From Paramoeba atlantica (lineage: Eukaryota; Discosea): DNA of 64,000 bases. Below the pieces are notes generated by a model, which made no database searches, was not told the DNA's origin, and saw only the letters and a list, made by a program, of their open reading frames with translations. Shown piece after piece: positions 19,086 to 29,352 of this stretch (its first letter is position 1; the number at the start of each line of letters is the position of its first letter). The stretch is from contig CDRNVI010000045.1 of the NCBI GenBank assembly GCA_977017575.1, positions 124,001 through 188,000 of the forward strand, in the 5' to 3' direction. Position numbers and translations under genes: made by a program.

Positions 19086-19750
19086 CGCACCGAGAACCTG
19101 TGTTTACCCCTTCCGCAGGATTGTCGCTCAAAATATGTATATGGATCAGTCAAAAACGCTTCGATGAAGATAAACTGAAAAAACGGTGAAATTCCTATAC
19201 GAGCCTTCACAAAACACTACGATGAAGCACCAAAAAAGTCAAAATGTCTATACGGATCCGCGAAAACCCTTTCCGTGAAGATTTGAAAAAATAAATAAAA
19301 AGTCAAAAACACCTTCGATGAAGATTCATCGAAGGTGTACAACTTTCTGCTGCCGAAGAGGGGTGTTCAGGTCGAGATTGGAGTGAATTTTCTGGACTTT
19401 TCCCCTTGTCGATGCTTTACCCCTTCATCCCTCCCGGCTCACTCTCCTGGAGTGAGTTTGCTTCCCTCTCGGCTTGTGACGTGATGACAAAAGGAAAGCA
19501 ACATGTCAAAAACTTACAAAAAGTTCAGACCATATGCACTCAAAGCGGACGCTCAGGTGTCAAAAAAATCGTCAAGTGTTTTCGTCCATTGAAACAGCTT
19601 AGCTTTAGCGGGTGCGGCTTGGTGCGGCCGGGTGCGCCAAGTAATTGTAATTCTGGCGATCCACCCCTCTAATTAAGGTACCAATAATTAAGGTACCAGA
19701 AATTAAGGCAATAATTATGTGCAAAAAAAAAAGATACCTTAATTTATGTT
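19086..19750. other. non-coding spacer with CGATGAA repeats
   Basis: No gene. It contains several imperfect CGATGAAG(C/A) units (19145, 19225, 19275), the palindrome CGATGAAGATTCATCG (19316-19331), and three copies of AATTAAGGTACC or close variants at 19670-19710. Confidence 0.5.
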
Positions 19751-20854
19751 ATTGCGGTGGTTGTAAAACTACCGCTCTACACTCGATTATTGAAAAAAAA
19801 GTGAACAAAAACAGTGAAAATATAAAGGGGAACAAAGTAATATAATAGAAGAAAAAATATAAAAGGGGGCTCCGGTGGTCCAAAACTGAAAAAAAAATTT
19901 GAAAAAAATGGGGAGTCCAGGGGGGGAGTCCAGGGGGGGGGGTCCAGGAGGGGGGGCATGGTCGAGCAAATTTTTTCGAAAAAATTAGTTTTCGGCGGGT
20001 CCGCCAAGTTCGGATTTTTTCGGAAAAATTTTTTTGAAAAAAATTTCAACTTGGCGAAAAAAATGACAAAAAAAATATTTTTCCAAAATCGTTTCCCCTA
20101 TTGTATTTTGATAGTTTGGGACCTACACTAGCTTTCTACGCAGTTGTTTTCGCAAGGTATCACTTCTTCGAACTGTGGTGCGCCCCCCAAAATGACCCAT
20201 TTTTGACTAAAAAAGGTGGAAAAGTATTTTTCGGACCTAAAGGGGCATTTTTGTGTCGAAAGAATGGTATGGTTGGAGTCGCATTCTCTACCCAATACGT
20301 TCGGTAGGCTTTCATTCATGCCTACGAGTGATTTCCCACGCGCAAATATCGGATTTAGTGCTCTGATAGGAAAAATACGCGAAAATCACCCCATTTTTAC
20401 CCGAAATTCGGCTATTTTGGGCTATAATCTTTCCGTTTTCCAGGCTAAATTTTCTTTTTTAGGCTCTTCGTTAAACGCGGCGGTAGTTTTCAACGCGAAG
20501 CGCGCAGCATGAGTGACTTCTAAGTTGAAAGCAACCACCGCGTTTAACGAAGAGCCTAAAATTCTTAATTAATGTTTTCACGGTAACTGAGGTCCAAAAC
20601 TCTTAAAATACGTTTTAGGAGTCGATTTTGGAAAAATAAATTTTTACTTTTTTTCGGGCCAAAAACAATTATTTTTGGTCACCCCAAAAATTTCGGAAAT
20701 TTTGACCTTGTCGGAACCCTCCTGACCACCGGAGCCCCCTTTTATATTTTTTTCTTCTATTATATTACTGTGTTTCTCTTTATATTTTCACTGTTTTTGT
20801 TCACTTTTTTTTCAATAATCGAGGGTAGAGCGGTAGTTATACAACCACCGCAAT
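19751..20854. mobile_element. long-inverted-repeat non-autonomous DNA element
   Basis: Arms of about 130 bp: 19751-19881 begins ATTGCGGTGGTTGTAAAACT and ends GGGGGCTCCGGTGGTC; 20723-20854 is its near-perfect inverse, ending ACAACCACCGCAAT. The 840-bp interior has no open frame, long T/A and G runs, and hairpin MITE copy 4. A second, right-truncated copy lies at 48049-49386 and is interrupted by a mariner derivative. The interior block also occurs alone at 15974-16325. Confidence 0.8.
20459..20561. mobile_element. hairpin MITE copy 4
   Basis: Arms AGGCTCTTCGTTAAACGCGG / CCGCGTTTAACGAAGAGCCT are perfect; then TAGTTTTCAAC / GTTGAAAGCAAC. The loop is GCGAAGCGCGCAGCATGAGT. It lies inside the long-inverted-repeat element, as does copy 5 in the second copy of that element, so it may be a structural part of the element that has also spread alone. 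Confidence 0.8.
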
Positions 20855-21049
20855 ACTTTATACCAGACCAATGATCGGCAAAGGCCACATGTCTTCCCAC
20901 GCCTCTGTGTAAAACGATCACAATGAAAATATATAGAACTCCGGTTCTGTTGAAATTATATTTCCGTCCCCCTACAACCTGTTCCACGCAAATCGTTGGA
21001 TCACAACCTGTTGGATCACAACCTGTTCCACGCAAATCGTAATATCCCA
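20855..21049. repeat. short repeats beyond LRR copy 2
   Basis: Contains two nearby copies of ATCACAACCTGTT and two of CCACGCAAATCGT (about 20985-21040). No gene. Confidence 0.4.
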
Positions 21050-21968
21050 CTACTGATGTACAAATAGCGTTGAGTCAATATTTGTCTCTTCCACGCTTAC
21101 TGTGAATAATTTCTGGGGCATAATCGATTTGTCAAGGACACCTTCAAGCTCAGGATTACCGAAAAGATGGATGACTGTGATTCTAGGGGGAAGATTATCA
21201 AAACAGACCTCGCCAGAAAAACAATTGTTTTTTAGCCGTCCGGTGAATGAGTTGTCTGATAAATGCAAATTGAACATTCTATGGGGCCAACAAGAAAGAT
21301 CAACAGCGCCAAAAAGCAGATTGTTGTTTAGCTTCAAATTTTCCATTTCCGATGGCAAGTGAGTAAGGTCGACGTTTCCTTCAAACAAATTACAACCAAG
21401 TGAGTGTTATTAATGTTTGCGGTAAATGCGCTAATTCCAACTTTCCAGAAAATCTGTTCTCCTCGAGATTAAGAGTCACAAGTTCATGTGGAAGCGAGTC
21501 TAGAGGTACAGTACCGTTCAATTCATTTCTCGCAAAGATAATCGTCTGCAATGTGCGGGGTAGCCAATCAAAATTGAGCGACCACTTCAACTTCCAATAT
21601 TCGATGTGTATGCTCGAGACGCTCTTGCCATACTGACAGGTCACACCCGTCCACCGGCACGCCCATGTTGATGCCTTCCACGAGTGATGCGGTTTGTCTA
21701 TGTTTCCGAAAAGCCGTACGAGCTCATGTTCCTGTGGTAAGTTTATCCCGCTTCGAACTCTACCAGGGCGTCCACGCTCTAAATTCACAGACACGTCGGA
21801 CCTGTAGCAGAGACGAAGTAACAGGCAATCATTCATAAACGAGAACTGGGAAAATACTTCCAGAGATATTGAAAATGTCTTAGAAATATAGTATAGGTAT
21901 ACTTCCTTAGAAATGGAATGAAAAGTAAATTGAAAACTGAATGTCTCAGAAATAACTTTGTAAGTCAT
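21050..21968 (-). pseudogene. leucine-rich repeat protein copy 2, one frame break
   Basis: Starts at an ATG at 21968. The first frame (192 codons) carries the family cap (LPQEHELVRLFGN, a Trp, WACRWTGVTCQ) and three LRRs, ending in a premature stop at 21390. The next 113 codons (from 21388, in another frame) continue directly with further LRRs (NLFEGNVDLTHLPSEMENL). One missing base near 21400 explains the break. A repeat is also shortened in frame (TGRLKNNCFSGEV), so two LRRs appear fused by deletion. An intron is unlikely, because no GT...AG pair fits the gap. It is either a young pseudogene or a sequencing error; the in-frame deletion favours decay. Confidence 0.75.
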
Positions 21969-22112
21969 TGTCAGTGTTTGGACTATTATTGTAGGAAAGA
22001 GGCAGAGGTAAATTGATTAATGTGTAAGTGACGCTTTGGAATCGGTACCCAATTTTCCTAACCACTGTTTGAATCGTTTTCTATAAGGTTCATATATAAG
22101 ATACACGTATGT

Positions 22113-22190
22113 ACGTCTGCGAGAGCTCTCCAATGCGCTATTGCTTTCCAAACTTGGATATTTTTACCAACACTAGACTACCCAACAACT
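22113..22190. mobile_element. remnant end of TA-flanked family
   Basis: GCGAGAGCTCTCCAATGCGCTATTGCTTTCCAA is one subterminal end of the GTGTAAATTTGG family (compare 17650-17710). No partner end was found. It lies upstream of the PPR-like gene's stop codon, in the only spacer here. Confidence 0.6.
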
Positions 22191-22239
22191 TCCTTGTAGA
22201 CCCCCCGGAGGATATTCTTCTCCGAGAGCAGCTCTGCTC

Positions 22240-25200
22240 CTATTTTCGTATCGAATGTTCCACCGTGCATCTTAACAGTGCATTTCCTAAATAATCACAG
22301 AATTCCATGGCGTGTTTCCCATCCAAAGGGTCGAATTTCAAAGAAACGGGTGGGGATTTTCGATCCGTTTCGACTTTCTGTGTTTGATGAAAGCTACGCT
22401 CCGTTTTCTTCCCCTCGGATGATTTGTCATCGTTTGCTTTCAGTTCCTCGTGGTGAGAAAAATATGAAGCTGCGGTCCTTAATGGGTGAAACTCTGGGAG
22501 GGCTTCGACAAGAGACGGGATGCAGCGTTCCATAACATGTCGCAGGACAGGAATAATAACCGTCAACGTGTCCTTCTCTTCTTTGAGAAAAACATTAAGG
22601 ACGCGCAGGGCCTGGGTGTAGGGGTAGATGAACTCTGCGTTACGCTCCGTTTCAGATGATGTAACGCAACAACAGGTGACTGCATTTTGATCGAATTTGG
22701 TTGCTGCCAACCATTGATCTTGTGTCTGGACTTGTTCCTGTTTCTCCGTGGTTGTTGCTGGGGTCGAAGCGTGTCGTAACAGTCTTGTCAGCACAATGTT
22801 GTAAAGGGTGACACGGTAGCCCGACTCGCAAGGTGGAAGCTGATCTCGATCCTCCGGGGATCTTTCGCGTGACACATTGCGCTCAACAGTTTCTTGCGGG
22901 ATTTTGGGAACCAAGGATCCTGTCTGACTGCTCTGTATTGTGCTTCGTAACCGCTTTTGCAACACGTGGAGAGACGTGCACCAGCACGATTGAGAACGTC
23001 CAAGCAAGGCAAGCAGTGAGGCAGCTTCACGATCTGTGAGTGTGGATCCGTATTTAAGGAGGAGAGGGCGCAGAAGTTCTGATTTTCGTGCCTCGGCAAG
23101 TGAGTAAAACAGAGCAGCACACGGAATGGCATTGTAATGTGCCAGCCCTCCATTAATATCATTAGAGTTCTTTGTTGTGGGCTTTTGTTGATACGTAGTT
23201 GGTGTACCTTGACCTCCGCATTGTTCGGCATACAACCGCAGTGCGATCTCCCATTTCCGCGCTCGTCTCATCTCACGAATTAGATTGTGATAAATGCGGA
23301 TATTTAAGCGTCTTGGTGGAACAAGGCAATGGTGAGTTTCCGTCCCCGATAAGGCCTCCGCGTAAATGCTGTTTTGCCGTTGAGCTGTATCTACATAGAG
23401 CATACAGGCAAGACTCCATGGAGGCGTACGTTCTTTGTAGCGACCTCGACTCATGGTGACTTCACGGGAAACGGGCGGAGTTTTTCTAGACAGAGAGAAA
23501 ACGTTCAGCACACCATCCAGTAAATGAACAAGGGCGTTCTGATATTGCAAGGCTATGGGTTGATTTGGGAACACCAGAGACCGTGGTGTATTGTCCGTGG
23601 AAAGAATATCCAATGTATCGCCCCTGTTTGTGGCAGGTTCACAAGTTTCGTCCCTGCCTGACGAAGAGCCATGTTTAACAGAATACGTGGGTGTCGCCTC
23701 AAAATCTTTACTAATTCGGCGAAAATGGTGTAGAAAATGTTGCAGCAGCGCAAGATGAGCAGGCCACGTGGAGTGTGGACGTTCCCGTACAGCATTGTAC
23801 ACGGAGACGATTAAGAACTCTTCCAAAGCGACAGCTTGCGTATTACCCATTCGTGAGGAGCACCGTCGAAACAGGTCATCCCAGAAGGTTAAAAGGGATT
23901 GCTCAAGATTTACGACGTAGGGTGGGTAAGTCTCCCGCCGGGTTCCAAAGCCGTCCCACGGCGTAGAAGTTTGATAAGTGGTATTGGGTACCGCGTCCCA
24001 TGATGCTGGAGCATGTTCCATGTACGCGGCTCGCTGATAGTCATGTTGTGCCATGAGTGCGTTAATAACGCTGACAAAGGGAGTTAAAGGTGGTCGGCTA
24101 AAAGAACGACTCTGGCTACTCGACGTGTCCTCCCGAGTCTCGGGATCCCATAGCAAAGATAAATTATGCTCTCGCGCGTGGGCATATACTGTCAGCACGG
24201 CGTACCAGGTAGTATGCGGAAAGTACATGCGACCCCAATTCTGTAGCAGCAGCGCTGTAAAACCATTTCGAACCGCGGGAACACAGTACGGCGAGAGGTA
24301 TAATTTCAGCGCAACATGCCAACTTGGACAACTCCTGCTCGATACCGCCCACTCCCTTCGGAAATCACGCCCCTGTTGGTATTGCACCGTGCTCTTCTCC
24401 CTAATCCCCTGCTCAATCTTCTCCGCCATCTCCGCCGCACCCCTCGCAGGGGTCGTTAACCCCATCAAGCACCGTCGTAACAACCGCCCATGGGTATTCC
24501 ACCCCTTCTCTACCTCCTGTTGCGTCCCCATATGCGACGTGAACAACGCCACCGCATACCTCCACAACGGTGGAAGTTGCGGCAGCGGGTCCGCCATCCC
24601 CGCTCCCCCCACCCCTCCCCCATACCCCCTCCGTCCACCCCCCTCCCCCCTGCCTTCTCCCCCCCCTCCCCCCTCCCCCCGCTCCGTGGCCTCCCACAAC
24701 CTCAACAGCGAGGCCCCGGGGGAGGGGGTCCGGCCCACCGTCGCCATCACCTCTCCCCAGCTCACCCCTGCGGACCACACCAGCAGGTAGTCCATACACA
24801 GCAGCGCGTACCCCGCGAGCGTGGGGGAGTAGGTGGGGTAGTGAGGAGTAGTCGTAGTCGTCGTAGTAGTAGTAGTAGTCGTGGTCGTAGTCGTAGTACG
24901 CGTAGTATCACGATCACCACCACCACTACTACTACCACTACTACTACGACTACCCCCACCCCCACCACTCCCTGCGGCTCGTGGGTTACGGTACCGTTGC
25001 AGGATACAGTGGGCGATGTGGCGCGCGGGGCCTGGGGCGTGGGGCCGGGCGGTGGCACAGAGCGCCAGGGCGGCGCGGGGGCCGGAGAGGGAGGAGCGCC
25101 AGGGGGCGGTGCGGGGGTGGTGGAGGTAGAGCGCGAGGGCGTGGAGCCAGGAGGGGGGGGTAGAGGAGGGGGGGGCGGGGGAGGAAGGGGGGGTGGAGGG

Positions 25201-26067
25201 AGAGGAGGGCATTGTAGAGGAGAAGGTGAAGAGAGAGGCTGAAGTAGAGGGAGAGGCTGTGGAGGGAGAGGCCGTGGAGGGAGAGGCCGTGGAGGGAGAG
25301 GCCGTGGAGGGAGAGGCTGTGGAGGGAGAGGCTGTAGAGGGAGAGGCTGTGGAGGGAGAGGCTGTGGAGGGAGAGGCAGTAGGGGAAGGCATTGTAGAGG
25401 AAAAGGTAGATGGAGAGGCATTCGAGGGAGAGGAAGTAGAGGGAGAGGCATTCGAGGGAGAGGGAGTAGAGGGAGAGTCTGGCGTAGTAGTAACGGTTGT
25501 GGTAGAGGGGTAGAAGGGGTGGGAGGGGGGGAGGAGGGCACGGGAGAGGTAGGGGAGGGGGTTAAGAGGGGGGAGGGGGGTGTCTGGGGTGTTGGTGGTG
25601 GAGAGGGTGGTGGAGAGGTTGGGGGGAGTGGAAGGGGGAGAGGAGAAAAAGGGCGGGGCGTTGGTGTCGGTTAAGGGTAGGGTGGTGGGTACAACGGCTG
25701 GGGTGAAAGAGGAAGCGGTAGAGGAGGGGAAGGAAGATGGAGTGAGATGGAGGGGAGACTCTGGGAGTTCAGTGTTGGGTTGGTTGAGGATTCGGACTTC
25801 GTCGTGTCCTTTGAGGTCTTGGACAATGGATTCGGAGGAGAAGTCGGATATGGTATCGGATTCCAATTCGACTTTCGAACTTTCCTCGTTGGCGTGGTCT
25901 CTATTTGAAAAGTTTCGTACTCTGTTCAGCAATTCGTTGAAGGACATGGACTTGACTTTCTTCAAATCGTTTTCCTGAGTTGTTGTTAAGGTTTCGTCAA
26001 ACTTTTCTAGCCAGTCATCCTCATTATAGAGAGTCGGAAGAAAGCGTAGAAGAGTGCGCGGGAACAT
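22240..26067 (-). CDS. large PPR-like protein, probably mitochondrial RNA-binding
   Basis: 1275 residues from an ATG at 26067. The start (MFPRTLLRFLPTLY) is hydrophobic and Arg-bearing, as in a mitochondrial presequence. Residues about 90-430 are low complexity: Pro/Ser/Thr-rich, with a five-residue SPSTA repeat (about 215-265) and a poly-Thr run (about 395-410). From about residue 550, helical hairpins with PPR character recur, e.g. RIYHNLIREMRRARKWEIAL and LYNIVLTRLLRHAS, and the Trp-containing helices PSWHVALKLYL, HTTWYAVLTVYAHARE and TPPWSLACMLYV. PPR proteins bind organelle RNA; Trp-bearing PPRs of this kind are typical of euglenozoan mitochondria. The exact function is not recognisable. 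No catalytic domain is visible. Confidence 0.6.
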   Translation of the reverse strand: MFPRTLLRFLPTLYNEDDWLEKFDETLTTTQENDLKKVKSMSFNELLNRVRNFSNRDHANEESSKVELESDTISDFSSESIVQDLKGHDEVRILNQPNTELPESPLHLTPSSFPSSTASSFTPAVVPTTLPLTDTNAPPFFSSPPSTPPNLSTTLSTTNTPDTPLPPLNPLPYLSRALLPPSHPFYPSTTTVTTTPDSPSTPSPSNASPSTSSPSNASPSTFSSTMPSPTASPSTASPSTASPSTASPSTASPSTASPSTASPSTASPSTASPSTSASLFTFSSTMPSSPSTPPSSPAPPSSTPPSWLHALALYLHHPRTAPWRSSLSGPRAALALCATARPHAPGPARHIAHCILQRYRNPRAAGSGGGGGSRSSSGSSSGGGDRDTTRTTTTTTTTTTTTTTTTTPHYPTYSPTLAGYALLCMDYLLVWSAGVSWGEVMATVGRTPSPGASLLRLWEATERGEGGGGGEGRGEGGGRRGYGGGVGGAGMADPLPQLPPLWRYAVALFTSHMGTQQEVEKGWNTHGRLLRRCLMGLTTPARGAAEMAEKIEQGIREKSTVQYQQGRDFRREWAVSSRSCPSWHVALKLYLSPYCVPAVRNGFTALLLQNWGRMYFPHTTWYAVLTVYAHAREHNLSLLWDPETREDTSSSQSRSFSRPPLTPFVSVINALMAQHDYQRAAYMEHAPASWDAVPNTTYQTSTPWDGFGTRRETYPPYVVNLEQSLLTFWDDLFRRCSSRMGNTQAVALEEFLIVSVYNAVRERPHSTWPAHLALLQHFLHHFRRISKDFEATPTYSVKHGSSSGRDETCEPATNRGDTLDILSTDNTPRSLVFPNQPIALQYQNALVHLLDGVLNVFSLSRKTPPVSREVTMSRGRYKERTPPWSLACMLYVDTAQRQNSIYAEALSGTETHHCLVPPRRLNIRIYHNLIREMRRARKWEIALRLYAEQCGGQGTPTTYQQKPTTKNSNDINGGLAHYNAIPCAALFYSLAEARKSELLRPLLLKYGSTLTDREAASLLALLGRSQSCWCTSLHVLQKRLRSTIQSSQTGSLVPKIPQETVERNVSRERSPEDRDQLPPCESGYRVTLYNIVLTRLLRHASTPATTTEKQEQVQTQDQWLAATKFDQNAVTCCCVTSSETERNAEFIYPYTQALRVLNVFLKEEKDTLTVIIPVLRHVMERCIPSLVEALPEFHPLRTAASYFSHHEELKANDDKSSEGKKTERSFHQTQKVETDRKSPPVSLKFDPLDGKHAMEFCDYLGNALLRCTVEHSIRK
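25225..25470. repeat. 15-bp coding minisatellite
   Basis: About 16 units of GGAGGGAGAGGC(T/C)GT and variants on the plus strand, coding the SPSTA / ASPST repeats of the PPR-like protein on the minus strand. Units are nearly identical in the middle, so recent expansion is likely. Confidence 0.85.
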
Positions 26068-26438
26068 GCCAAAGGTTCAGAAGGTCGGTGATGAGTTAAA
26101 TAGTATAACCCGACAGAACGATGGGAGTAGTGGCAAGAAAATCGAAGGTTTGATATTTCTGATGGCTGAGCGTCAAACGCCGGCTACAAAATCTCCAGAC
26201 CTGTCGTGTAGTCATCATAAGTTCTACTTACCGAAGGTCATGACTTCTGAAGGTGTCATAGCAAAGAAATGTGGAATAAATGCAATGAAGTTTCATTTAC
26301 TGTAACTGAAATTAGAGCACACTCATCTTGACATCAATATAGGCAAAGCGTAAAAAACATGCCAATAGATTTATGGTACGTGTATAAAGTGTGGCTCAAC
26401 TATTAAATCAAGAGAGGAATACAACAAAGAACATTGTG
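26068..26438. other. spacer between PPR-like and acyltransferase genes
   Basis: No gene or transposon recognised. It must contain the 3' untranslated region of the acyltransferase and the 5' leader of the PPR-like gene. Confidence 0.5.
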
Positions 26439-28700
26439 CTATGCACAGTCCCTCGCGCTCAAAGGTGGAGTGAGGTCATCTGAAGTGTCTGTCCTCGATA
26501 TGATATGCCGAAGAGAAAATAATGAAGCTTCTTTAGAGGGTCGATCTGTACGAAATCCCCACACTTCTTGCGACAGGGTGGGGTCCAAACTATTCACAAT
26601 TTCCATGGCTCTCTTGACCAGTCCCGGTCGGGTGGTGTACAGCTCTGTACACTGCCTATGTTTGGAAAGAATCGATAGAAACAACGGAAACGCGGCCTGT
26701 AGCTCCATCAGCCACTCCCGCACCAGAAATAGTGAAAGGTACATAACCAGGGGAATGCAAAACAGCACTGTCAATGCGGTATCCATCCCATGTAGGCGCC
26801 ACGCCACCAAGGAAGGCACTACACACACCAGTGGAAACAGAAAGAACCCAATGATCAGCTTATACGTCGCCTTGACATCCTTTCCAAACAGTTTCAAATT
26901 ACTGCTCGCCTTTGCCTGCTGCGCGTGGTGCTCAGCCATCGTAGACGCTACATACCCCAGTGGGAGTCCTAGCACGGCAAACGGAAGCAGCAGCGTCCCC
27001 ATCACCAGTAACAGCAACACACGACGGAGTAGAATCCGAAATGTGGGCTTCTGCTTCAGTCCCTCAAGCGTCGGGACTTGGCTATCCTTTACAAACAACG
27101 CAGCACACTTGGAGGTGTACGCCTCGACGTCGACACGAAACTGTTTCAGCGCTGTATGCTCGGGGTGGTTCTCTACTAACCGACTAAGGTGCCGGAACAG
27201 TTTTAAATACTGCTCCGCGGGGAGTGTCATACGAAGCGGTTGGTACAGCCGTCGCAGACTGTGAATAAACCGCAGCGTGTCCATATCCGGTGCATTTAAC
27301 GTCACCGTACGTAACGCCGTAGAGAGCTGTCTCAACAGTTTCTCCGTGGTCCCCTTACGATCCTCTGCATATGCCGCACTAAGCTGCGACGTCACGCGGA
27401 TCGGTTTACCAAACTCCACATGGACGACGGAGCGAAACCGGTGACCGTAAAAGTACGTTAGCCCACACGGCACGAGGGTCGGAGGTACCCCTCGTTGCGC
27501 ACTCCCCAGGCTAAGCACCGCTACGCCACTTTTCAGCGGCAGCAGCGAGGGGCGGTCATGGGAGCCCCCCTCGGGGAAGATCCCAATCGCGTCGCCGCGC
27601 CCCAAGGTGTCGTAGACCTCAGCGTACATGGCGGAGTGGTCGGGGCGGACACTCGCGCGGTACGGGAGGCCGTTGCCGTTGGGGCTGAGCCCAATACGGA
27701 GGTCCGGGGGGAGGCCGGGGTAGGGGGAGTGGAGAATCACAGTCTCGTCGGAGACAACGGACTGGATTTGAACACTCACGGGGGGCGCCTCGTGGGGGAG
27801 AGTCCACGTACGAGGGGTGGAGGGGGTGGGGAGAGACGCCTTTGGGGTGGAGGAAAGGGTCACACTCCGTCCCTCAGCGCTTCCCCCCTCGTCGGGTGGG
27901 GACACTTCCTGGTACACCGCATCGTAGTGTTCCGAGGGTTGGGAGTTGCGCATGCGGCGTACCTCGGGAAGCCACAGTGTCGTGCCTGGGGGGTACTGGG
28001 TAAAGCGGGTGTGTTTCCCCACCAGCATGTTTCCGTGACGGAGCTCTACTACACGTCCCGCCCCCTCCAGGGGTTCAACATCCTGGGGACGACTCACGGG
28101 GACACACTCCATGAGTGTGGAAAAGAACGCGATGAGTCGTCGACGCAGACTCTTGGCGGCGATAATAAATCGCACCCTACGGCGGCAGGTGGAGCGCAGG
28201 ATTAACGCATCGATAAATTGGTTGTTATGGTTGCCGTAGAACACGACGGGGCCGGTCGAGGGAATGTGTTCGCGACCCAGGACCACGACCTCACGGTAGA
28301 AGATGTGGACGAGAATCCAAAACAGGGCGTCCATCAGGGGCACGAGTACGTAACGCTGGAAGATGCTGAGAGGTGGGAGCTGCGAAGCGGGTGGAGAGGG
28401 TACCTGCGTTGGCGGGGTTTCTCGGAACCGAGCGGATCGGGGTGTATGGATTGGGTTCCGCGGTGTGTTGTTCGAACTAGAGGCTCCGCGGGGAGTAGAG
28501 TACGGGGAAAACGGTTTGCCACGAGGTGTCGAGGATGTTGAGAGGAGGTTAGACTGAGAAGCAGAAGCTCGGTGAACGGAAGAGGATGTCGGTACGTGTT
28601 TCGAGGCAGTACTACGGTTCGCTGGAGTGGGTATAGCACGTTTCACGGAAGACTCGAGCTCCTTTGGTGCGGGCTTTGAATTGTCCTGGATGGTAGGCAT
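26439..28700 (-). CDS. glycerol-3-phosphate/DHAP acyltransferase (Gpt2/Sct1 type)
   Basis: 753 residues from the ATG at 28700; the longer frame relies on a GTG. It catalyses the first acylation in glycerolipid synthesis, probably in the ER membrane. The first 100 residues are Ser/Pro/Thr-rich. The PlsC fold starts near residue 140: NHNNQFIDA (about 158) corresponds to the HANQFVD motif of yeast Gpt2/Sct1 rather than the usual HX4D. FPEGGSHDRPSLLPLKSGVA (about 375) is the glycerol-phosphate-binding motif. A Pro/Ser/Thr-rich insert of about 100 residues separates them. Three hydrophobic segments near the C-terminus (about 545-575, 610-630, 645-665) would anchor the protein. Kinetoplastids have one long enzyme of this type (GAT). 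Residues before about 370 are coded by G/C-skewed sequence. Confidence 0.85.
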   Translation of the reverse strand: MPTIQDNSKPAPKELESSVKRAIPTPANRSTASKHVPTSSSVHRASASQSNLLSTSSTPRGKPFSPYSTPRGASSSNNTPRNPIHTPRSARFRETPPTQVPSPPASQLPPLSIFQRYVLVPLMDALFWILVHIFYREVVVLGREHIPSTGPVVFYGNHNNQFIDALILRSTCRRRVRFIIAAKSLRRRLIAFFSTLMECVPVSRPQDVEPLEGAGRVVELRHGNMLVGKHTRFTQYPPGTTLWLPEVRRMRNSQPSEHYDAVYQEVSPPDEGGSAEGRSVTLSSTPKASLPTPSTPRTWTLPHEAPPVSVQIQSVVSDETVILHSPYPGLPPDLRIGLSPNGNGLPYRASVRPDHSAMYAEVYDTLGRGDAIGIFPEGGSHDRPSLLPLKSGVAVLSLGSAQRGVPPTLVPCGLTYFYGHRFRSVVHVEFGKPIRVTSQLSAAYAEDRKGTTEKLLRQLSTALRTVTLNAPDMDTLRFIHSLRRLYQPLRMTLPAEQYLKLFRHLSRLVENHPEHTALKQFRVDVEAYTSKCAALFVKDSQVPTLEGLKQKPTFRILLRRVLLLLVMGTLLLPFAVLGLPLGYVASTMAEHHAQQAKASSNLKLFGKDVKATYKLIIGFFLFPLVCVVPSLVAWRLHGMDTALTVLFCIPLVMYLSLFLVREWLMELQAAFPLFLSILSKHRQCTELYTTRPGLVKRAMEIVNSLDPTLSQEVWGFRTDRPSKEASLFSLRHIISRTDTSDDLTPPLSARDCA

Positions 28701-28828
28701 GGGGGTGTATGTAATGGGTACGTATAGTAGATGCACGCGAGAGGTCCATAAAAATGTATTGAAACGTTCACACTTAAACGGTTAAACCATCATTTTTAAT
28801 AACGTATTATTATAATATTAACCAAAAA

Positions 28829-28869
28829 AAAGTATAATTAATACTCTTTTTTGGTTAATTTTTTGGTTA
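28829..28869. repeat. AT-rich hairpin
   Basis: TTAACCAAAAAA pairs with TTTTTTGGTTAA around AAGTATAATTAATACTC, itself partly self-complementary. It lies just upstream of the acyltransferase; it could be a MITE relic. No coding frame. Confidence 0.6.
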
Positions 28870-29010
28870 ATTCTAGGTTTTGGAGAATGATGAATAATTA
28901 TATTACTGTGGACCCCCACATGTATAGTGCCCCGTGGTAGCCCCCCATGAGGGTTGAAACTATTCCGGTACGCTCCGACCCATTCTTCAGTGTACCGTAT
29001 TTTAGGACGA

Positions 29011-29068
29011 GAGTTCGTTGATCTTTCAACGACCTGAACGCCCTTTCGTTGAATGTTCAACGAAAGGG
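29011..29068. repeat. paired CGTTGA palindromes
   Basis: CGTTGATCTTTCAACG (29016-29031) and CGTTGAATGTTCAACG (29047-29062), the second extended to a 12-bp stem by CCCTTT/AAAGGG. The pair is arranged like that at 63281-63330 (shared TCAACGACCTG between members) although the stem bases differ. Confidence 0.75.
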
Positions 29069-29156
29069 CCAACTAGGGGTAATTTTTAAATGCGAACACC
29101 TGGTGGGTTTGCGACATTTGGTGTAGTCCACGTTTGCGACACTTGTTTACTTGTAT

Positions 29157-29222
29157 GGATGGCAAGGTCCAACTGCAAGCGTAGCCCTCAAATGACAATT
29201 TTTTTGTCATCAGATTAAATCT
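29157..29222. repeat. GCAAGGCCCAACTG block, copy C
   Basis: GGCAAGGTCCAACTGCAAGCGTAGCCC is homologous to the block ending the 57-bp repeat at 19010-19033 and 63210-63234. It too is followed by a hairpin, here ATGACAA / TTGTCAT. Confidence 0.65.
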
Positions 29223-29249
29223 TTCAAGTCGAGCGAATACGCCAAAGAC

Positions 29250-29352
29250 ATATAACTCTGCGAGAGCCCTCCAATGCGCAATTATTTTACAAAATTGAGC
29301 AAATTTTACAATTCTAGACCCCCCCAGACGGAAATTTTCACCCTTTATAAGG
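29250..29352. mobile_element. remnant end of TA-flanked family
   Basis: Read on the minus strand from TTATAAAGGGTGAAAATT to GGGCTCTCGCAGAGTTATA, this is a complete end of the GTGTAAATTTGG family with a diverged tip. No second end nearby. The following 340 bp (29353-29690) show no recognised gene. Confidence 0.65.

Noticed and set aside
21380-21410. Intron in LRR copy 2 joining its two frames
   Set aside because: The protein continues with no gap across the frame change, so a single lost base explains it better; no other host gene here shows an intron.
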